From contig CM043958.1 of assembly GCA_014529385.2 (NCBI GenBank), positions 154,944,293 to 155,008,292 of the forward strand: a stretch of DNA of 64,000 nt. The letters run 5' to 3'. Source of the stretch: Adiantum capillus-veneris. Lineage: Eukaryota; Streptophyta; Polypodiopsida; Polypodiales; Pteridaceae. The notes beneath the pieces are model-generated. The model searched no databases. It saw only the letters and a program-made list of their open reading frames with translations, and was not told the DNA's origin. The translations under genes were made by a program, and so were the position numbers. Numbering within the stretch: the first letter of the stretch is position 1; each line of letters opens with the position of its first letter. Positions 37,768 to 49,528 of the stretch are shown piece by piece.

Positions 37768-38397
37768 TTCTTTGCCCACAAAAAGCATCAATTTAATCGA
37801 GATCCTAGTCTGAGTAAGCAGCATCGCTAGCATCTTTAGTGGACTTACATAAGGAAATCATGATGAAGTGTGTGCTACACCCAAAAACTACCTACATTCA
37901 ATTTTGAAGGTGTTTCACAAATGTGGGGGTTTTCTGAGGCACCCCCATCAAAATTGTTGCGGTCATTTCCTCTTTATTCAAAAGGGGAGTGGAGATTGGC
38001 TTTTGCAAGTATGAGACATCCCCATGCAATATGAAGGGCAGGACGATTGCAAAATTTAGGAGGTTGTTATAGCCTATGGGGGAGCCCTCTAAGATAAATA
38101 TTAGAACGCTCTCATAATCACTACGAGGGGGTAGAAGAAAAAGCTATGTTACACTCAAAATTGCCCCATTAAAAAAATTATGCCACATGCTAAATTTCCT
38201 TCTCTCATTGGCTACATGTGGTTAAGCTAACATTTTAGATGTCAAGGAATTGTGAGACCTCCTTTGGATAATGATCCAAGATCTAGAATTATAGCTATTA
38301 AAGAGCTTGAGAGAGTGCTTGTAGATGATCCTAGAGTGGGTTATACAAGTTAATGACTAAAGAAGGGGGAAACTATTACATAAGCAAAGACATGAGC
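37768..38397. other. No gene seen
   Basis: Flanking DNA of the C1 insertion, continuous in the ancestral state with sequence left of 13019. Only short unsupported ORFs. Confidence 0.5.
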
Positions 38398-38424
38398 ACA
38401 ATGGAACTTACCAACGTCAAGTAG

Positions 38425-39340
38425 GTGTACATGTATGTCTACCAGTTTGAAATAAGAAAACGGCCTATTCTAGTAGATAACAAGGGGCATGAGTGTAGGT
38501 ACGCATATATGATAGACATGGAAAAGATATCATGTCGGAGAGAACCATTTTCTTCCATCTATTTGAATCAAATGGCCTGTAAAAAGCCTATTGAGAAGGA
38601 GGTTAGTTTTATGGACAGAGTTATGGGGATTACACCCCATGTAGAGAGTACCCGTAGGATAGGTTCGGGAGCCCTAGAAGGTTCAGAACCTTGGATGAGA
38701 AGGAGTCACACATCAAAAACAAAGCCTATCAAAGGTGGTTATACAACTATTAAAGGGTCATCGATATCACACCATATTGAGCAAGTCATGCAAGATGTGA
38801 CTATGAGAGAAGTACCAAGAGCTAAACCTAGAATGTCAACACCTCCTCATGAAGAAGCTTTTTCAGGAGCTCCAAGAATGATGAGATATGTTGTTGATCC
38901 AAGGCCCATGCATTCATCTCAAGTTGCAAAATGCATGGCATCAAAGTACAGCGGATCATAAGATCCCCATGCACATTCAGCATCATTCCATCACGTATTG
39001 AGATCCACGTACGTTACAAATTTCCACATCCAGTTTGAAGGTTTTGGACTGACTCTAGAAGGCACAGCCCTTACTTGGTTCCAACCTCTAAAGAAGAAAG
39101 ACTATGGAAACATAGAAGCACTCTTACACAATTTTGTTGAGAATTTTTTCATGAGAGGAATCAAGCACAATACGGTGTCCTAGATTCACTCTTTCAAGTA
39201 GAAAGTTGGTGAAAAAATCTAAGAGGGAGTCTTACAATTCAAGCAATACATTGAGAGGTGTCCACCATGTGATAAACCTCAGGGAGATTGGCAAGTAGTG
39301 TTGCTCATTGAAACAGGCTTAAGAACGAGCACCTCAAGAA
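38425..39340 (+). pseudogene. Element E gag N-terminal and core region
   Basis: The first open part (38425-38961) is rich in charged residues and proline and ends at KYSGS. After a stop, 38998-39183 gives STYVTNFHIQFEGFGLTLEG and ALTWFQPLKKKDYGNIEALL, the gag core pattern (ALTWF...L...F...F). After a further stop come ECVLQFKQYIERCPPCDKP-like residues to about 39290. Gag assembles the particle. At least four stops or frameshifts. Confidence 0.65.
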
Positions 39341-39539
39341 GAATTGCACATTAAAAAGTGTATTGACATTGGACAAGGTCACAAAAGAAGTTGTCTACTT
39401 AGTAGACAACTGCCAAATCTATGGAGGAGTATCACAGGATGCGGATGTTGTTTTGGCCGATTCTCATTCTACATCTATTGGATCAAATATGGTGAAAAAT
39501 ACATCACCATAGTAGACACCTATGAATATTAAGCAGCTT

Positions 39540-40429
39540 GCAGAGGAGCTTGCAAGAAGAATGGGGTAAAAATTAGGAATTCAAAACCAAAGAATACCAC
39601 CATTGAGGCAATGCTTGACATGTGGAGGAGACCATCCGACACAACAATGCTCCATGTTGCCACAACCATATCCTAAGCAGAAGTGGTTGAGAACAAGTGG
39701 ACAAACCATACCATTGAGGAATGTTACTACAATCAAGGACAAGTTAGGAAAAAGCCTTATCAGTCTAACCATCAGTACCAGCCAAACATGCCAATAATCC
39801 TCATCATCAACAAAACAAACCAACACCACCACCGCCAAGGTATGCATCAACCACCACTACTAGGTGAAGATCAAGCAGCAGCGAGATATGTTTATCTAGA
39901 TCGGGACCAGAAAGAGAATGCTCTGGTTCCTTATTCATCAAGGGTCATGGAATCCTATGAGCAGGAGAATGTTGTTTCATCCTCTATAATTTTTGAGTCA
40001 ACAATGGACAATGTAGATCACAGTAAAGGGTTTACTCTAAGCCAAGGAACACTAATTCTCATAGCTAATCAGGGTGAGGCTAAACCAAATGCATATCCCC
40101 AAAGACCATATGCTCAACAACCCAGACACCAGAGAACTCTTGGACTCTACTTCAAGTGTCATGGAGACTATTTAGCTAGGGACTATCCTACTGACCAACC
40201 AAATGTTGTGGCCAACCCTCAGGCAAAGAAGGGTGATGGTGGATATTATGGTCAATGTGGAATTAAAAATATGCTCCCAGATTGCCCTCAAAACCCAAAC
40301 AAAGGGGGAAAATCAACCATGAACATTATGGAGGTCTTTCCTTCTTTAAGTGGGTCAGACTTAGAGAAAAAAGTGCCATTGAAAGCGATAACAAGAGCAC
40401 AAACAAAACAAAAAAGAAAAGTTGGATGA
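39540..40429 (+). pseudogene. Element E gag C-terminal region with zinc-knuckle remnants
   Basis: Near 39609 one frame reads CLTCGGDHPTQQC, a CCHC-type knuckle one residue shorter than canonical. A 248-codon frame (39683-40429) follows with two more cysteine-containing motifs (YFKCHGDYLARDYP near 40152 and QCGIKNMLPDCPQNPN near 40254) that look like mutated knuckles, and a basic tail (ITRAQTKQKRKVG). It is likely the nucleocapsid and gag-pol linker of element E. Confidence 0.6.
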
Positions 40430-40439
40430 AATTAGGTTA

Positions 40440-40705
40440 AAGACAGTTTTTGCAATATACACCCAAAAACAAGTATCAACGCATGAAAGAGTTTCATGAC
40501 AAGCATCTGAAATCCAAAGACTTTGCTCCAGGAAATTATGTGCTTATTTAGACTCTAAGCAAAAAAACAAAGAAATTGAAAAGGCGAGGAATGGGACCAT
40601 TTGTGATTCATCTATATCACCAAGTGGTCACTAAGCTTGCTACATTGGATGGACAGGAAATGCCCAATTGGATCAATGGTTGTAAGTTAAAGAAATATCA
40701 TTGAC
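40440..40705 (+). pseudogene. Element E integrase C-terminal domain
   Basis: Translation gives RMKEFHDKHLKSKDFAPGNY, a stop, then TKKLKRRGMGPFVIHLY, TKLATLDGQEMPNWINGCKL and KKYH before the stop. This matches the gypsy integrase end (FHDK.....F..GD.VL......KLK.R..GPF.......ATLDG....W.NG..LK.Y). It follows gag with only about 10 bases between, so the protease-to-integrase-core part of pol is deleted here. Confidence 0.75.
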
Positions 40706-41101
40706 ATTGACTCAAGAGATTCTTGAGAGGGCACATGTGGCCAAAAACAAAAAAGAAAAGCACAATCTCAAGATTCAACAAGCACAACAAGAAGCCAAAC
40801 GGGAAGCAAAAAGGAAACAGAGAATATATGACTTTGAAATGCAAAAGACTATGCATATTCTTACAAGCATAGAGAAAGACAAAGAAAGTTTGAATCCATG
40901 CATTTTTACAGAACTAGGATCCAACAAGTTGATTTTGGTGCACATTTGAATACAATTAGTTGGGATATGTACCAAAAAATGCCAGAGTTCCTCCTACAAC
41001 CATTGAAAAGAACATTCACAAGATTCAATGGGACTGTCAGTATTGCTATAGGTTATGTAGAGATTTATGATACACATCAAAGGATTCACATGTCCCCATA
41101 A
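40701..41101 (+). pseudogene. Lysine-rich ORF and aspartic-protease-like remnant
   Basis: 40701-40949 encodes a lysine/glutamine-rich helical stretch (AQQEAKREAKRKQRIYDFEM). In an overlapping frame, 40898-41101 gives VDFGAHLNTISWDMYQKMPE and FTRFNGTVSIAIGYVEIY. This resembles a retroviral-type aspartic protease: a D-F-G-A site in place of D-S/T-G-A, followed by LN.I....Y and a GY..I strand. The assignment is tentative. Confidence 0.45.
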
Positions 41102-41190
41102 CTTCTTTGTACTCCTCTAGATTCCCCTGATAATCAGCTATAATACTAGGTACACCATGGCAATGCAAGTACAAGGCGTATATACACTCG

Positions 41191-42061
41191 TCAAAAAACC
41201 AAGTATTTTGTTAACCATCATGTGAAATATATTGATTTTGCTTCCATGGGAGATACCAGGTATCTTTTTTATGATGAAAATAAAAAAGACCATGGAATTT
41301 ATCAATAGCTTCAATGTGATAGAGGCACAACAACAGGAACCACTAGCCATACAGGAAATGGCAGCTACAGGGTTTAATGGTAGCCATGAAGGTGACACTA
41401 CCATTACCTTGCTCCCTTTAGTACAAGTCGTGGAAAACCAATCATCTGTTTCAAATGAATAGCCACTTATCACCAAGAAGACCTCAAATACATCCAGGGT
41501 ATCCAACCACAGCTAAAAGAGCAAATCAAAATGCCATGCGCCCTACAAAAATCCTAGAACCAAGGACCCTCAGTTACACATGTGTGGGTACCTAAGCACT
41601 TCATTTCAATGCATCAATCAACAAATCAAAAAACCAAGTATTTTGTTAACCATCATGTGAAATATATTGATTTTTCTTCCATGGGAGATACCAGGTATCT
41701 TTTTTATGATGACAATAAAAAGACCATGGAATTTATCAATAGCTTCAATGTGATAGAGGCACAACAACAGGAACCACTAGCCATGCAGGAAATGGCAGCT
41801 ACAGGGTTTAATGGTAGCCATGAAGGTGACACTACCATTACCTTGCTCCCTTTAGTACAAGTCGTGGAAAACCAATCATCTGTTTCAAATGAATAGCCAC
41901 TTATCACAAAGAAGACCTCAAATACATCCAGGGTATCCAACCACAGCTAAAAGAGCAAATCAAAATGCCATGCGGCCTACAAAAATCCTAGAACCAAGGA
42001 CCCTTAGTTACACATGTGTGGGTACCTAAGCACTTCATTTCAATGCATCAATCAACAAATT
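41191..42061 (+). repeat. Near-perfect ~435-bp tandem duplication
   Basis: Copy 1 (41191-41625) and copy 2 (41626-42061) start TCAAAAAACCAAGTATTTTG and end ATGCATCAATCAACAAAT, differing at only a few bases and a 1-bp indel. Copy 2 plus the junction holds an open frame (41582-41896) with KYFVNHHVKYIDFSSMGDTR. In copy 1 an extra A near 41280-41286 shifts the frame and creates a stop. The protein is not recognised; it may belong to element E. Confidence 0.9.
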
Positions 42062-42463
42062 TATTCCAAAGCAAAGTCGGATTCACTGAAATTCACAATC
42101 CACAAAGATATTTCAAAACCACCACAACACTCTTCAAAATTAGAACCCACTACAATGGTGTGGTAGCCTAAACCTCAAAAACAAATCCAAGCCAATCAAG
42201 GACAAAACATTTTGACAACTCATCAACGAGGTATTGACTTACATTGCTTACTACATGATATACGCTCTCTAATGCAAGAGCATGTAACCATCATTGTCAA
42301 ATGACCTTAAGCAATTTTCTTAATACCCACCTCTCGCACATCATTAATTTTTCCATACATTGACCAAGTTTGCATACATAGGGCCACTTTACAAGGCCTT
42401 TCATAAGGCACTACTTTGATACCCATGCACAGCACAACCCTGATGACACATTGTGGTTTAGGA

Positions 42464-42573
42464 GAACTGCAACTAGGAGGGGGGGAGACATTCTAAATGC
42501 AGACCTAGTGAGAGATGTGGAACTGCAACTAGGAGGGGGAGACATTCTAAATGCAGACCTAGTGAGAGATGTG
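42464..42573. repeat. Short ~55-bp tandem duplication
   Basis: GAACTGCAACTAGGAGGGGG with about 35 following bases occurs at 42464-42519 and again at 42520-42573; copies differ by 2 G residues. The context (AACTAGGAGGGGGAGACATT) is G-rich and could be near a polypurine tract of element E. Confidence 0.8.
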
Positions 42574-42599
42574 GAAATTCAAGAGTAAGGGACAATTGC

Positions 42600-43122
42600 C
42601 CAAGAAGATACCTTAGGTGTGTGTAAATATGTATATCATAATGTTTTTTTACTAGAAAATAATTATAAAAAGTGGAGCAATCTATCAAAAATTTTCAAAT
42701 AAAGACTTTGCTTTAAAAGGTGGATCTAGCTATTTTTTAAAAATTCAATCAATTTTGCTAATTTTCTTTATTTTTATTGGTTCCTAAGAAATAAATGATT
42801 AAAAAACAAAAAAATATAGAAAAAACAAGATATAGGTACATAGATTCCAGGAAGAGACAAGAACTTTCAAAATTCAATTTGAGACAAGAATGAGCAAGCT
42901 ATGGCCGAATTTGGATAAGCTGCAATAATCGCTTTTTAAGCTAAAAAGGCTTGATTTGACAAATTGGAGGGATCTTGGTCATACGACGTCTAATTTCAAA
43001 AATATTTGACACAATGGCCATTGTATACATGAGGTAGGACTAATTGTGAGGTTTAGTCAAAAAGTGACTTGGGAGCCCCAAGTATGTATAGTTTGACCTT
43101 CATTTAGAAGCCTCATTTCTTC

Positions 43123-43175
<53 letters not shown>

Positions 43176-43178
43176 TAG

Positions 43179-43244
<66 letters not shown>

Positions 43245-46200
43245 GCAAACGAACACAACAGTTTATAGACCATTAATTTCAGGAAAATACAATGGATTTG
43301 TACAATAATTTATTTGCATTTGAAAATAAATTTTGTACAAGGTAGTGAAGATAACAAAGTAAAACATGGGAAACAGTCATCCCAAATTCCGGAGTGATGT
43401 TGCTTCAAGGTAAGCGAGCTGCCACCATTCATCTATCACATAGAACAGAATGTTTTTATCAAAGAAGGTAGCCCTCACCTGCATCCATAGCCACAAGAAA
43501 ACATTTCGTTAGCACGTGACTGTACGCAGGTCATGCTGGGCATCCCAATTGTTATCCATGTCACGTTGAAAAAACAAACAGTTCTTCTATAGTAATTTGT
43601 TGTTGTTTTTTTTAATTTTTTTAAAAAAAATCGTAATAAGAATCCTTTTTTAGCCAATCCATCCAGGAGAGAGAGATTCCCCTCATAGCTACTATATATT
43701 GAGTTTGTTCCAGATTTTTTCAAAGCCTATCCATATTTTCAAAAAGAACTATATAGGGTTTTAAAATTACCAACGTTCAACATATCCATTTCATATGTTG
43801 GGGAGTGTATACCCCACCCCATAGGTGAAAATCCAAGTAAGCATGAGTCAACTAATTCTATACTTTCCATTAGATTTAAACGGAAAAAACCTTCTTGCGG
43901 CGGAGATAAAGTAGCATCCGGTTTATGTTTGCAAAAAGTTTGGGCTTGAAATTTATCCCACTTACAACTCCTAAAAATGACCTCTGTAGTATGTTAGTGA
44001 ATGCAAAACAAATAAACTTTAGATCCGCATAGTAATAAAAATGATTAGTAGAATAGCTCTGGATTTAACAGACTATATTAATATCAGAAAAAATCCTTTT
44101 AGCCATATTAACATTTGAATCTCTTCCAAAGTCATAGTCGACATATTCTTCCCAAGAGCCAGTACCACATGCCTGCTAGTCAAAAAATTTACTCATATCA
44201 GCCGATTTCCACCAACATATACCGAACCACAGTGGATTTGTTCATTTTATGATGAAAAACCAGAAAACGGACAGATAAACAATTGATTTTTTAGAGCAAT
44301 CTAGCCTTGCCATTCTCAAAAGTCATGCTCACCAGGGAAGGTCATTTAAAAGGCTACTACTAGCCCAGCCAGTACCAGCTAGAAAAAAACGAAGACCCGC
44401 ACCCATTCTTTCCCGGAGTGACCCACAACCCATTATTTATTTTCCAAGTATGGTCCAATCATAGTCAGACCAGTCAGGGAGGTCTACAAACAAGGGATAG
44501 GCAATCAACCAAAACCAAAAAAAAAGGGGGGGCCAGAGACCATCAATGGCTTGTCAAAAGGACCAACACACACTAGCGAGTACAAAATATATCGTTAGTC
44601 ATTCATCAAAGTCTACACATTATGCAGGAGATATAATTTCTATACTCTTCAATACATCCTCATGCAGGTATGGAATCACACCCCTATGCACTGATAAAAT
44701 GAGAGTAAGTAAAGGTAATTTTTTAGAAATAGCCATATTTTTTAAGGTTGGTGACCCAACCCATTTAAAGGCATGATGCATCAGTATCCACGTTACATAC
44801 TTTGAGAGGTGATCCACCTGGCCATTAACATCCGCAGGCAAAACGACATTCTAATATTATCATTTAACAACACCCTATTATTCAGATGCTCATAAAAATT
44901 TCAACCAATTTTCTCGTATCTGGCTGTCCCTCAATAACCAACTGGTGAAATAGTTTCGAGATTTTGGTAACTCTCAACATCAGAGAAAAGTTCCTTAATT
45001 TATTCAAGTAAACTGGCTAGAATCACATTCCCAGAACTATAGAGCTATTTTAAATTGTCTATGTAATTAACCAGTGCTTAAACAATTTAGCAAATTTACA
45101 AATCTTCTTTTTAGCCAAACATTCCAGCTTATATTGTTTTAAAGGCTTCAAGATAGCCGAAACTATACTTACCCAGTAGACTAGGAGATGAAGCCAACAT
45201 GTAGGCCAGGTCATAATGTCAGGATTCATAATATCCAAGCCCATACACGCCAGAAAGAACAGAACCTTGCCGACTCATTTTCATGAGTAACACATATTAA
45301 GTAAGTTCTGAGTCAATCTCAGTAAGACCTACAAGGAAGGTCTAATTCCCAGGAATAGTACCTCAGCAAGAACAAACCCCGAGACATTCCTCGGCTTAGT
45401 AAAAAGGACCTTCACACATAAAAATGAGTAGATAATTTACCTTCAATATTTTATTCAAAGTCTACATAGTAAGCTGGAGACACCATTTTATATTTTTCCA
45501 TACAACATCATGCAGGTATGCACCCATACTCCCATGTACAGATTGAAGAGAGTAGGTAAAGGTCAAATTCGAAATAGCCATGCTTAGGACTTCATACATT
45601 TGGTGACCCATCCCATTAAGGCAATATTCATTCAGCATCATAAGTTACACCCTGTAAGTCATAATAAACCCAGCAAAAACATGTCTGCAAGTAAAAAGCT
45701 TTCAAATTTCAAGCATCTTAATAGAAACTCCACTTTATTCCGATAAGAAATGCACCAACAACCTCAGCAGATTTTCCCCATCCTGGCTGTACCATAGTAA
45801 ACAACCAGAGACATCACATTTTATCTCGAGCTCTTGGAAACACTTAGCCATAGTTAAAGTTCCCCTATTTCATCAAGTCCACCAGTTAAACCTACTTCTC
45901 ATACCCATAGATTTAATTGAAAAAACAGTCAGATTAACCAGCGTTTAAAATACTGCAATTCATATATATGAAGCACCTTCCTTAGTTTAGCAAAATCTAT
46001 CCAGATCACAACTTTTTAAGGCTTCAAGAGAACAGAAAATTTAGACAACCTGTAGACTTGATGAAGATGATTCCATCACAACTTTCTTAGTTTTTTTCGG
46101 CATGATAAAGTCACCACAGCAAAGCAGATTTGAATGCACAATAGTAGTCACAGAACACGATGCCAAGTGAGCATAGGTACTCACCTTCTAAGGTTTTTAT

Positions 46201-46691
46201 AGGTGATGATGCCACTCCTTAGTAGAAGGGCCCCAAAATCAGCCAGGTATTCCTGCCATCAAGGTCGGCCTTCAAGACCCCCTTTCCCGGGATTATAATC
46301 CGCACGAGATCTAGATGCGAGAAGTCAGCGCTGAGATCAAATCGCTCCAACACTAGCGTGCTAACACTCTCACACAAAGCAGAAGAAAACTTGTGACAGG
46401 CACTAGCAGAGAAATCCTTACAGAGGAGTTATCAGACGCAACATAAAAAAGTATTAAGGTGAATCAAAAGACCATTTATGCCAATGTAAAAAGAAGACTT
46501 TTAAAAAGTATCAAAGAAATCTCAAAAAACCCTTTATTATGAGCCACGTGTGCTTTATTAAAAATGGCAATAGATAGCAAGGTTATTTTGCCTGCTTTCG
46601 AAAGGTCGATACTCGGTATACATACAAAAAATTGCTCCTAGCACTAGGTGGATATAAACAATCAGTAACCCATAGTACCGATATCTCACAT
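42600..46691. other. No gene seen; microsatellites and diverged duplication
   Basis: No coding sequence is supported. A compound (GT)n-(TA)n tract lies at 43123-43240. A diverged direct duplication is visible: about 44600-44830 resembles about 45460-45670, sharing CATCATGCAGGTATG-type, GAGAGTA.GTAAAGGT and TTGGTGACCCA blocks about 860 bp apart. This suggests an old tandem duplication or decayed LTR pair. Confidence 0.5.
43123..43240. repeat. Compound (TG)n-(TA)n microsatellite
   Basis: About 25 TG/GT units, a short TAGTAGTTC spacer, then about 29 TA units. The TA part is prone to cruciform extrusion. Confidence 0.95.
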
Positions 46692-46916
46692 TGTTACCAT
46701 ATACATGTGATAGTGATGTGTGTGAACACACTAGGACCGCCAGGGCATTTTTTCCCTCTCTAGGAGGTTTTTTCCCCGAGCATTGTATATACGCCCATCA
46801 CTCTAAGGCTATCTATCTTTTCATTGCACACTAAGTAATACACTCTCTATTGTGTGCCTTGAGCTTCCTTCATCTTATCCAAGTGTGTGCGTTTCTCTGC
46901 AACCCTAATTCCAACA
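46692..46916 (+). repeat. C2 5' LTR
   Basis: 225 bp with TG...CA ends. TTGTATATACG near 46784 is a plausible TATA box (TATATA), with the promoter reading right. Confidence 0.92.
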
Positions 46917-46918
46917 AT

Positions 46919-46929
46919 TGGTATCAGAG
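46919..46929 (+). other. C2 primer-binding site
   Basis: TGGTATCAGAG, complementary to the initiator-Met tRNA 3' end, two bases after the LTR. Confidence 0.95.
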
Positions 46930-47278
46930 TAGGTCATGTCCTCCCGGGCTTAGTCGCCAGCTGCTCCAGCACACGTCTGCTCACTTTCTCCGATTTCAGT
47001 GAGCTTTGGCAAGCGTTCACAGGTCGACAAATACTTTGGGGATGCTCGTAGAGCTCGATCTGCTCAAATTTTATGTTCGGGCTCATTTCGGCCTCCGTTT
47101 CCACTACAGGCAGGTCTGCACAGGCAATTTCATCATTTTGTGCAGAAATTATGTCAGTGCCGTTTTCTACATAACAGGTGCCTTATAGTCTTCCACAGTT
47201 TGTGCTATATAGCACGTGTTGTTCCCGCTCCGTTTCTCCTATTTTCGGGTAGTTTTCACATCTGGTGCAGCATTTACC

Positions 47279-47959
47279 ATGGCTGACAACAACAACACAG
47301 ATGTATTCAAGATGTTTGTTGCTGAGGAGAGGTTGGATGGGGACAATTACCCTATGTAGGCTTATATGATGCAACATGTGCTTGTGTCAAAGGGCGTCTG
47401 GAATATTGTGCAGGGCATTGATGTACGTCCTGGTTCTGAGGATGTAGGCGATGTTGAGGATGTTGCAGGTCTTGCTGTAAGGATTGTTGCTGTTAGAGTT
47501 GTTTTGCCTATGGCAGAACAAGCTCGTTGGGATGTAAAGGATGCGCAAGCTCATGCATTGATTGCGTTGTCTGTGAAGTGCACCATTGTTCCTCACATCC
47601 GTTCAACAAAATTTGCAAAACAGGCTTGGGATATATTGGTTGGTCTTTATGCAAGTCGCAATGAGGCTAAAATTGCTTTGCTGCGTAAAGAGCTAGAGTC
47701 GAAGATTATGCATGAGGAAGATGATATGGACACTTTCCGTGCTAGTGTCAAGGATATCAATGAGAAGCTTATTTTTGTAGGTGAAGTCATTTCAGACAGT
47801 TCCCTTGTGCATATTGTTCTTGATGCCTTTCCAGATTCTTACCAGACTTTTGCTAGTACTTGGAGACTTATGACCCAAGGAAATCCAGAAGTTGTCAAGT
47901 TTGATGCATTATGCACATTGCTATTGCAAGAGTCACTTTTTCAAAAAAAACAAGACTAG
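47279..47959 (+). pseudogene. C2 gag N-terminal part
   Basis: Starts at ATG 47279 (MADNNNTDVFKMF...LDGDNY), and a TAG at 47357-47359 stands where copia gags have the Trp of the (N)Y..W motif. The frame then continues as typical copia gag: TKFAKQAWDILVGLYASRNE, LLRKELESKIMHEEDDMDTF, LDAFPDSYQTFA. It goes out of frame at an A8 run (47943-47950) and stops at 47959, while the correct frame continues in the next ORF. Gag forms the particle. Confidence 0.9.
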
Positions 47960-49528
47960 ACAGCATGCAATTGAACAGGCTTTTATTGCTTCTCAAAGAA
48001 AGGGTGGTAACAACAATGCAGCCACTTCTTATGGTTCTGCTGCGAGTGGCAAAACTTCTATTCCCAATGCTTTTGCTAGCAGCACTTCGTTTGGCAATTC
48101 TGGTGATAAGGGCAAAAAGAAGATGCGTTGCCATTATTGTAAAGCTAATGATCACTTGATCAAGTCGTGTCCTAAGTTGAAGGCCAAAGAGGCTAAGAAG
48201 AAAGAGGGTGGTTTCACTGCAAATGCTGGTTCCACTACAAATGCAGCCATTGTTGAGTCTTCTGTGAAAGGAGACTGTGTTGCTGATGTTGATGCAGAAT
48301 GGGCTTTTAGCGTAGAGTGCACTTACAATCCTATTGTCCATGATGCATGCTTGTCATTTGTTGCTGCACATTCACATGTGTGGTATTTTGATAGTGGTGC
48401 TACAAAGCACATTACCTCACATCGTGAATTGTTTACCTCTCTCGAGTCTGTCCCTCATGGGAATTCCGTCACTTGTGCCAACAATGCCTCTTATCCGGTT
48501 CAGGGAGTTGGAAAGATTATGCTTACAGCTGCAAATGGCAGTTCCTTCACACTTGTTGATGCACTTTATGTACCTGGGATCAAGAAGAATCTCTTTTCTA
48601 TATCCGCACTTGCTCGAATTGGACTTGTAGTCAAATTTGTGGATGACAGATGTATAGTTCATGATCTCAGTTTTGGTGATGAAATTGTTGCATTTGGCCT
48701 TTTGTGCCGTGGGCTATATAAGCTCACTTTGTATGACAAGTGTGGACAAAATTTTGCAAATGCTGTTGCAGATTCAAGGGCTATTTCAGATGCAAAACTT
48801 TGGCATGCACATTTTGGTCATCTGAATTTTTCCAGTCTGCTACGTTTGCAGAAATCTGATATGGTTGCTTCTTTGCCGCCTCTTGAAGCACCTGTCAAAC
48901 ATGTTTGTGAAGGTTGTATTTTGGGTAAGATGCAGCGTTCTAAGTTTCCAAAGGATGGTTCAGTTCGGGCCACATGCAAGTTGCAGCTTGTGCATAGTGA
49001 TGTTTGTGGGCCCATGCAAACTCCGTCCTTGGGCAATTACCTGTACTTCATGACTTTCATTGAAATTACTCCAGGCATGCATGGGTATTTCCGCTTAAAG
49101 CAAAGTCCGAAGTTTTTATGTGCTTCAAACAATTTATGGCTATGGCTGAAAATGTCTCAAAATGTACTATGGGCACCCTCCATTCCGATCGAGGGGGGGA
49201 GTATATGTCTCATGAATTTAATGAATTTTTGGCTAGTCGTGGGATAGAACTCCAATATACAGTGCCTTATACACCTCAGCAAAATGGTGTTGCTGAGAGG
49301 AAAAACAGGTCACTGATGGAAATGGCACGATGTATGGTCAAAAGTCAAGCTTTGCTGCATTCTTTTTGGCTTGAGGCCATCATGTGTGCCACTTATGTAC
49401 TTAACACGTGTCCTACGAAAACTTTGCAGTCTATTACTCCATATGAAGCATGGCATGATAGAAATCCTTCTATTGAGCACATGCGTGTTTTTGGCTGTTT
49501 GGAATATGCTTTGGTGCCACAAACATAG
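47943..49528 (+). pseudogene. C2 gag knuckle, protease and integrase
   Basis: Frame 1 (to 49100) carries the CCHC knuckle CHYCKANDHLIKSC (intact), protease WYFDSGATKHITS, GAG-pre-integrase LWHAHFGHLNFSSLLRLQKS with VCEGCILGKMQRSKF, and the integrase start LVHSDVCGPMQTPS. A frameshift at about 49090-49120 moves it to the frame MAENVSKCTMGTLHSDRGGE (second Asp), YTPQQNGVAERKNRSLMEMA (Glu) and HMRVFGCLEYALVPQT. A TAG at 49526-49528 interrupts it before the linker. It would mature the polyprotein and integrate cDNA. Confidence 0.9.

Larger units (their letters stand above)
38398..41101 (+). mobile_element. Decayed Ty3/gypsy element E, pol largely deleted
   Basis: Plus-strand remains appear in this order: gag core, zinc knuckles, integrase C-terminal domain, then a small acidic/lysine-rich ORF and an aspartic-protease-like remnant. 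Reverse transcriptase, RNase H and the integrase core are missing. A protease after an integrase end suggests two fragments joined, or tandem pieces of different copies. No LTR pair or primer site was identified. Confidence 0.65.

Noticed and set aside
41138-41940. Minus-strand ORFs of 122 and 78 codons with Cys/Ser-rich sequence
   Set aside because: Opposite-strand shadows of the 435-bp tandem duplication; the plus frame is more protein-like.
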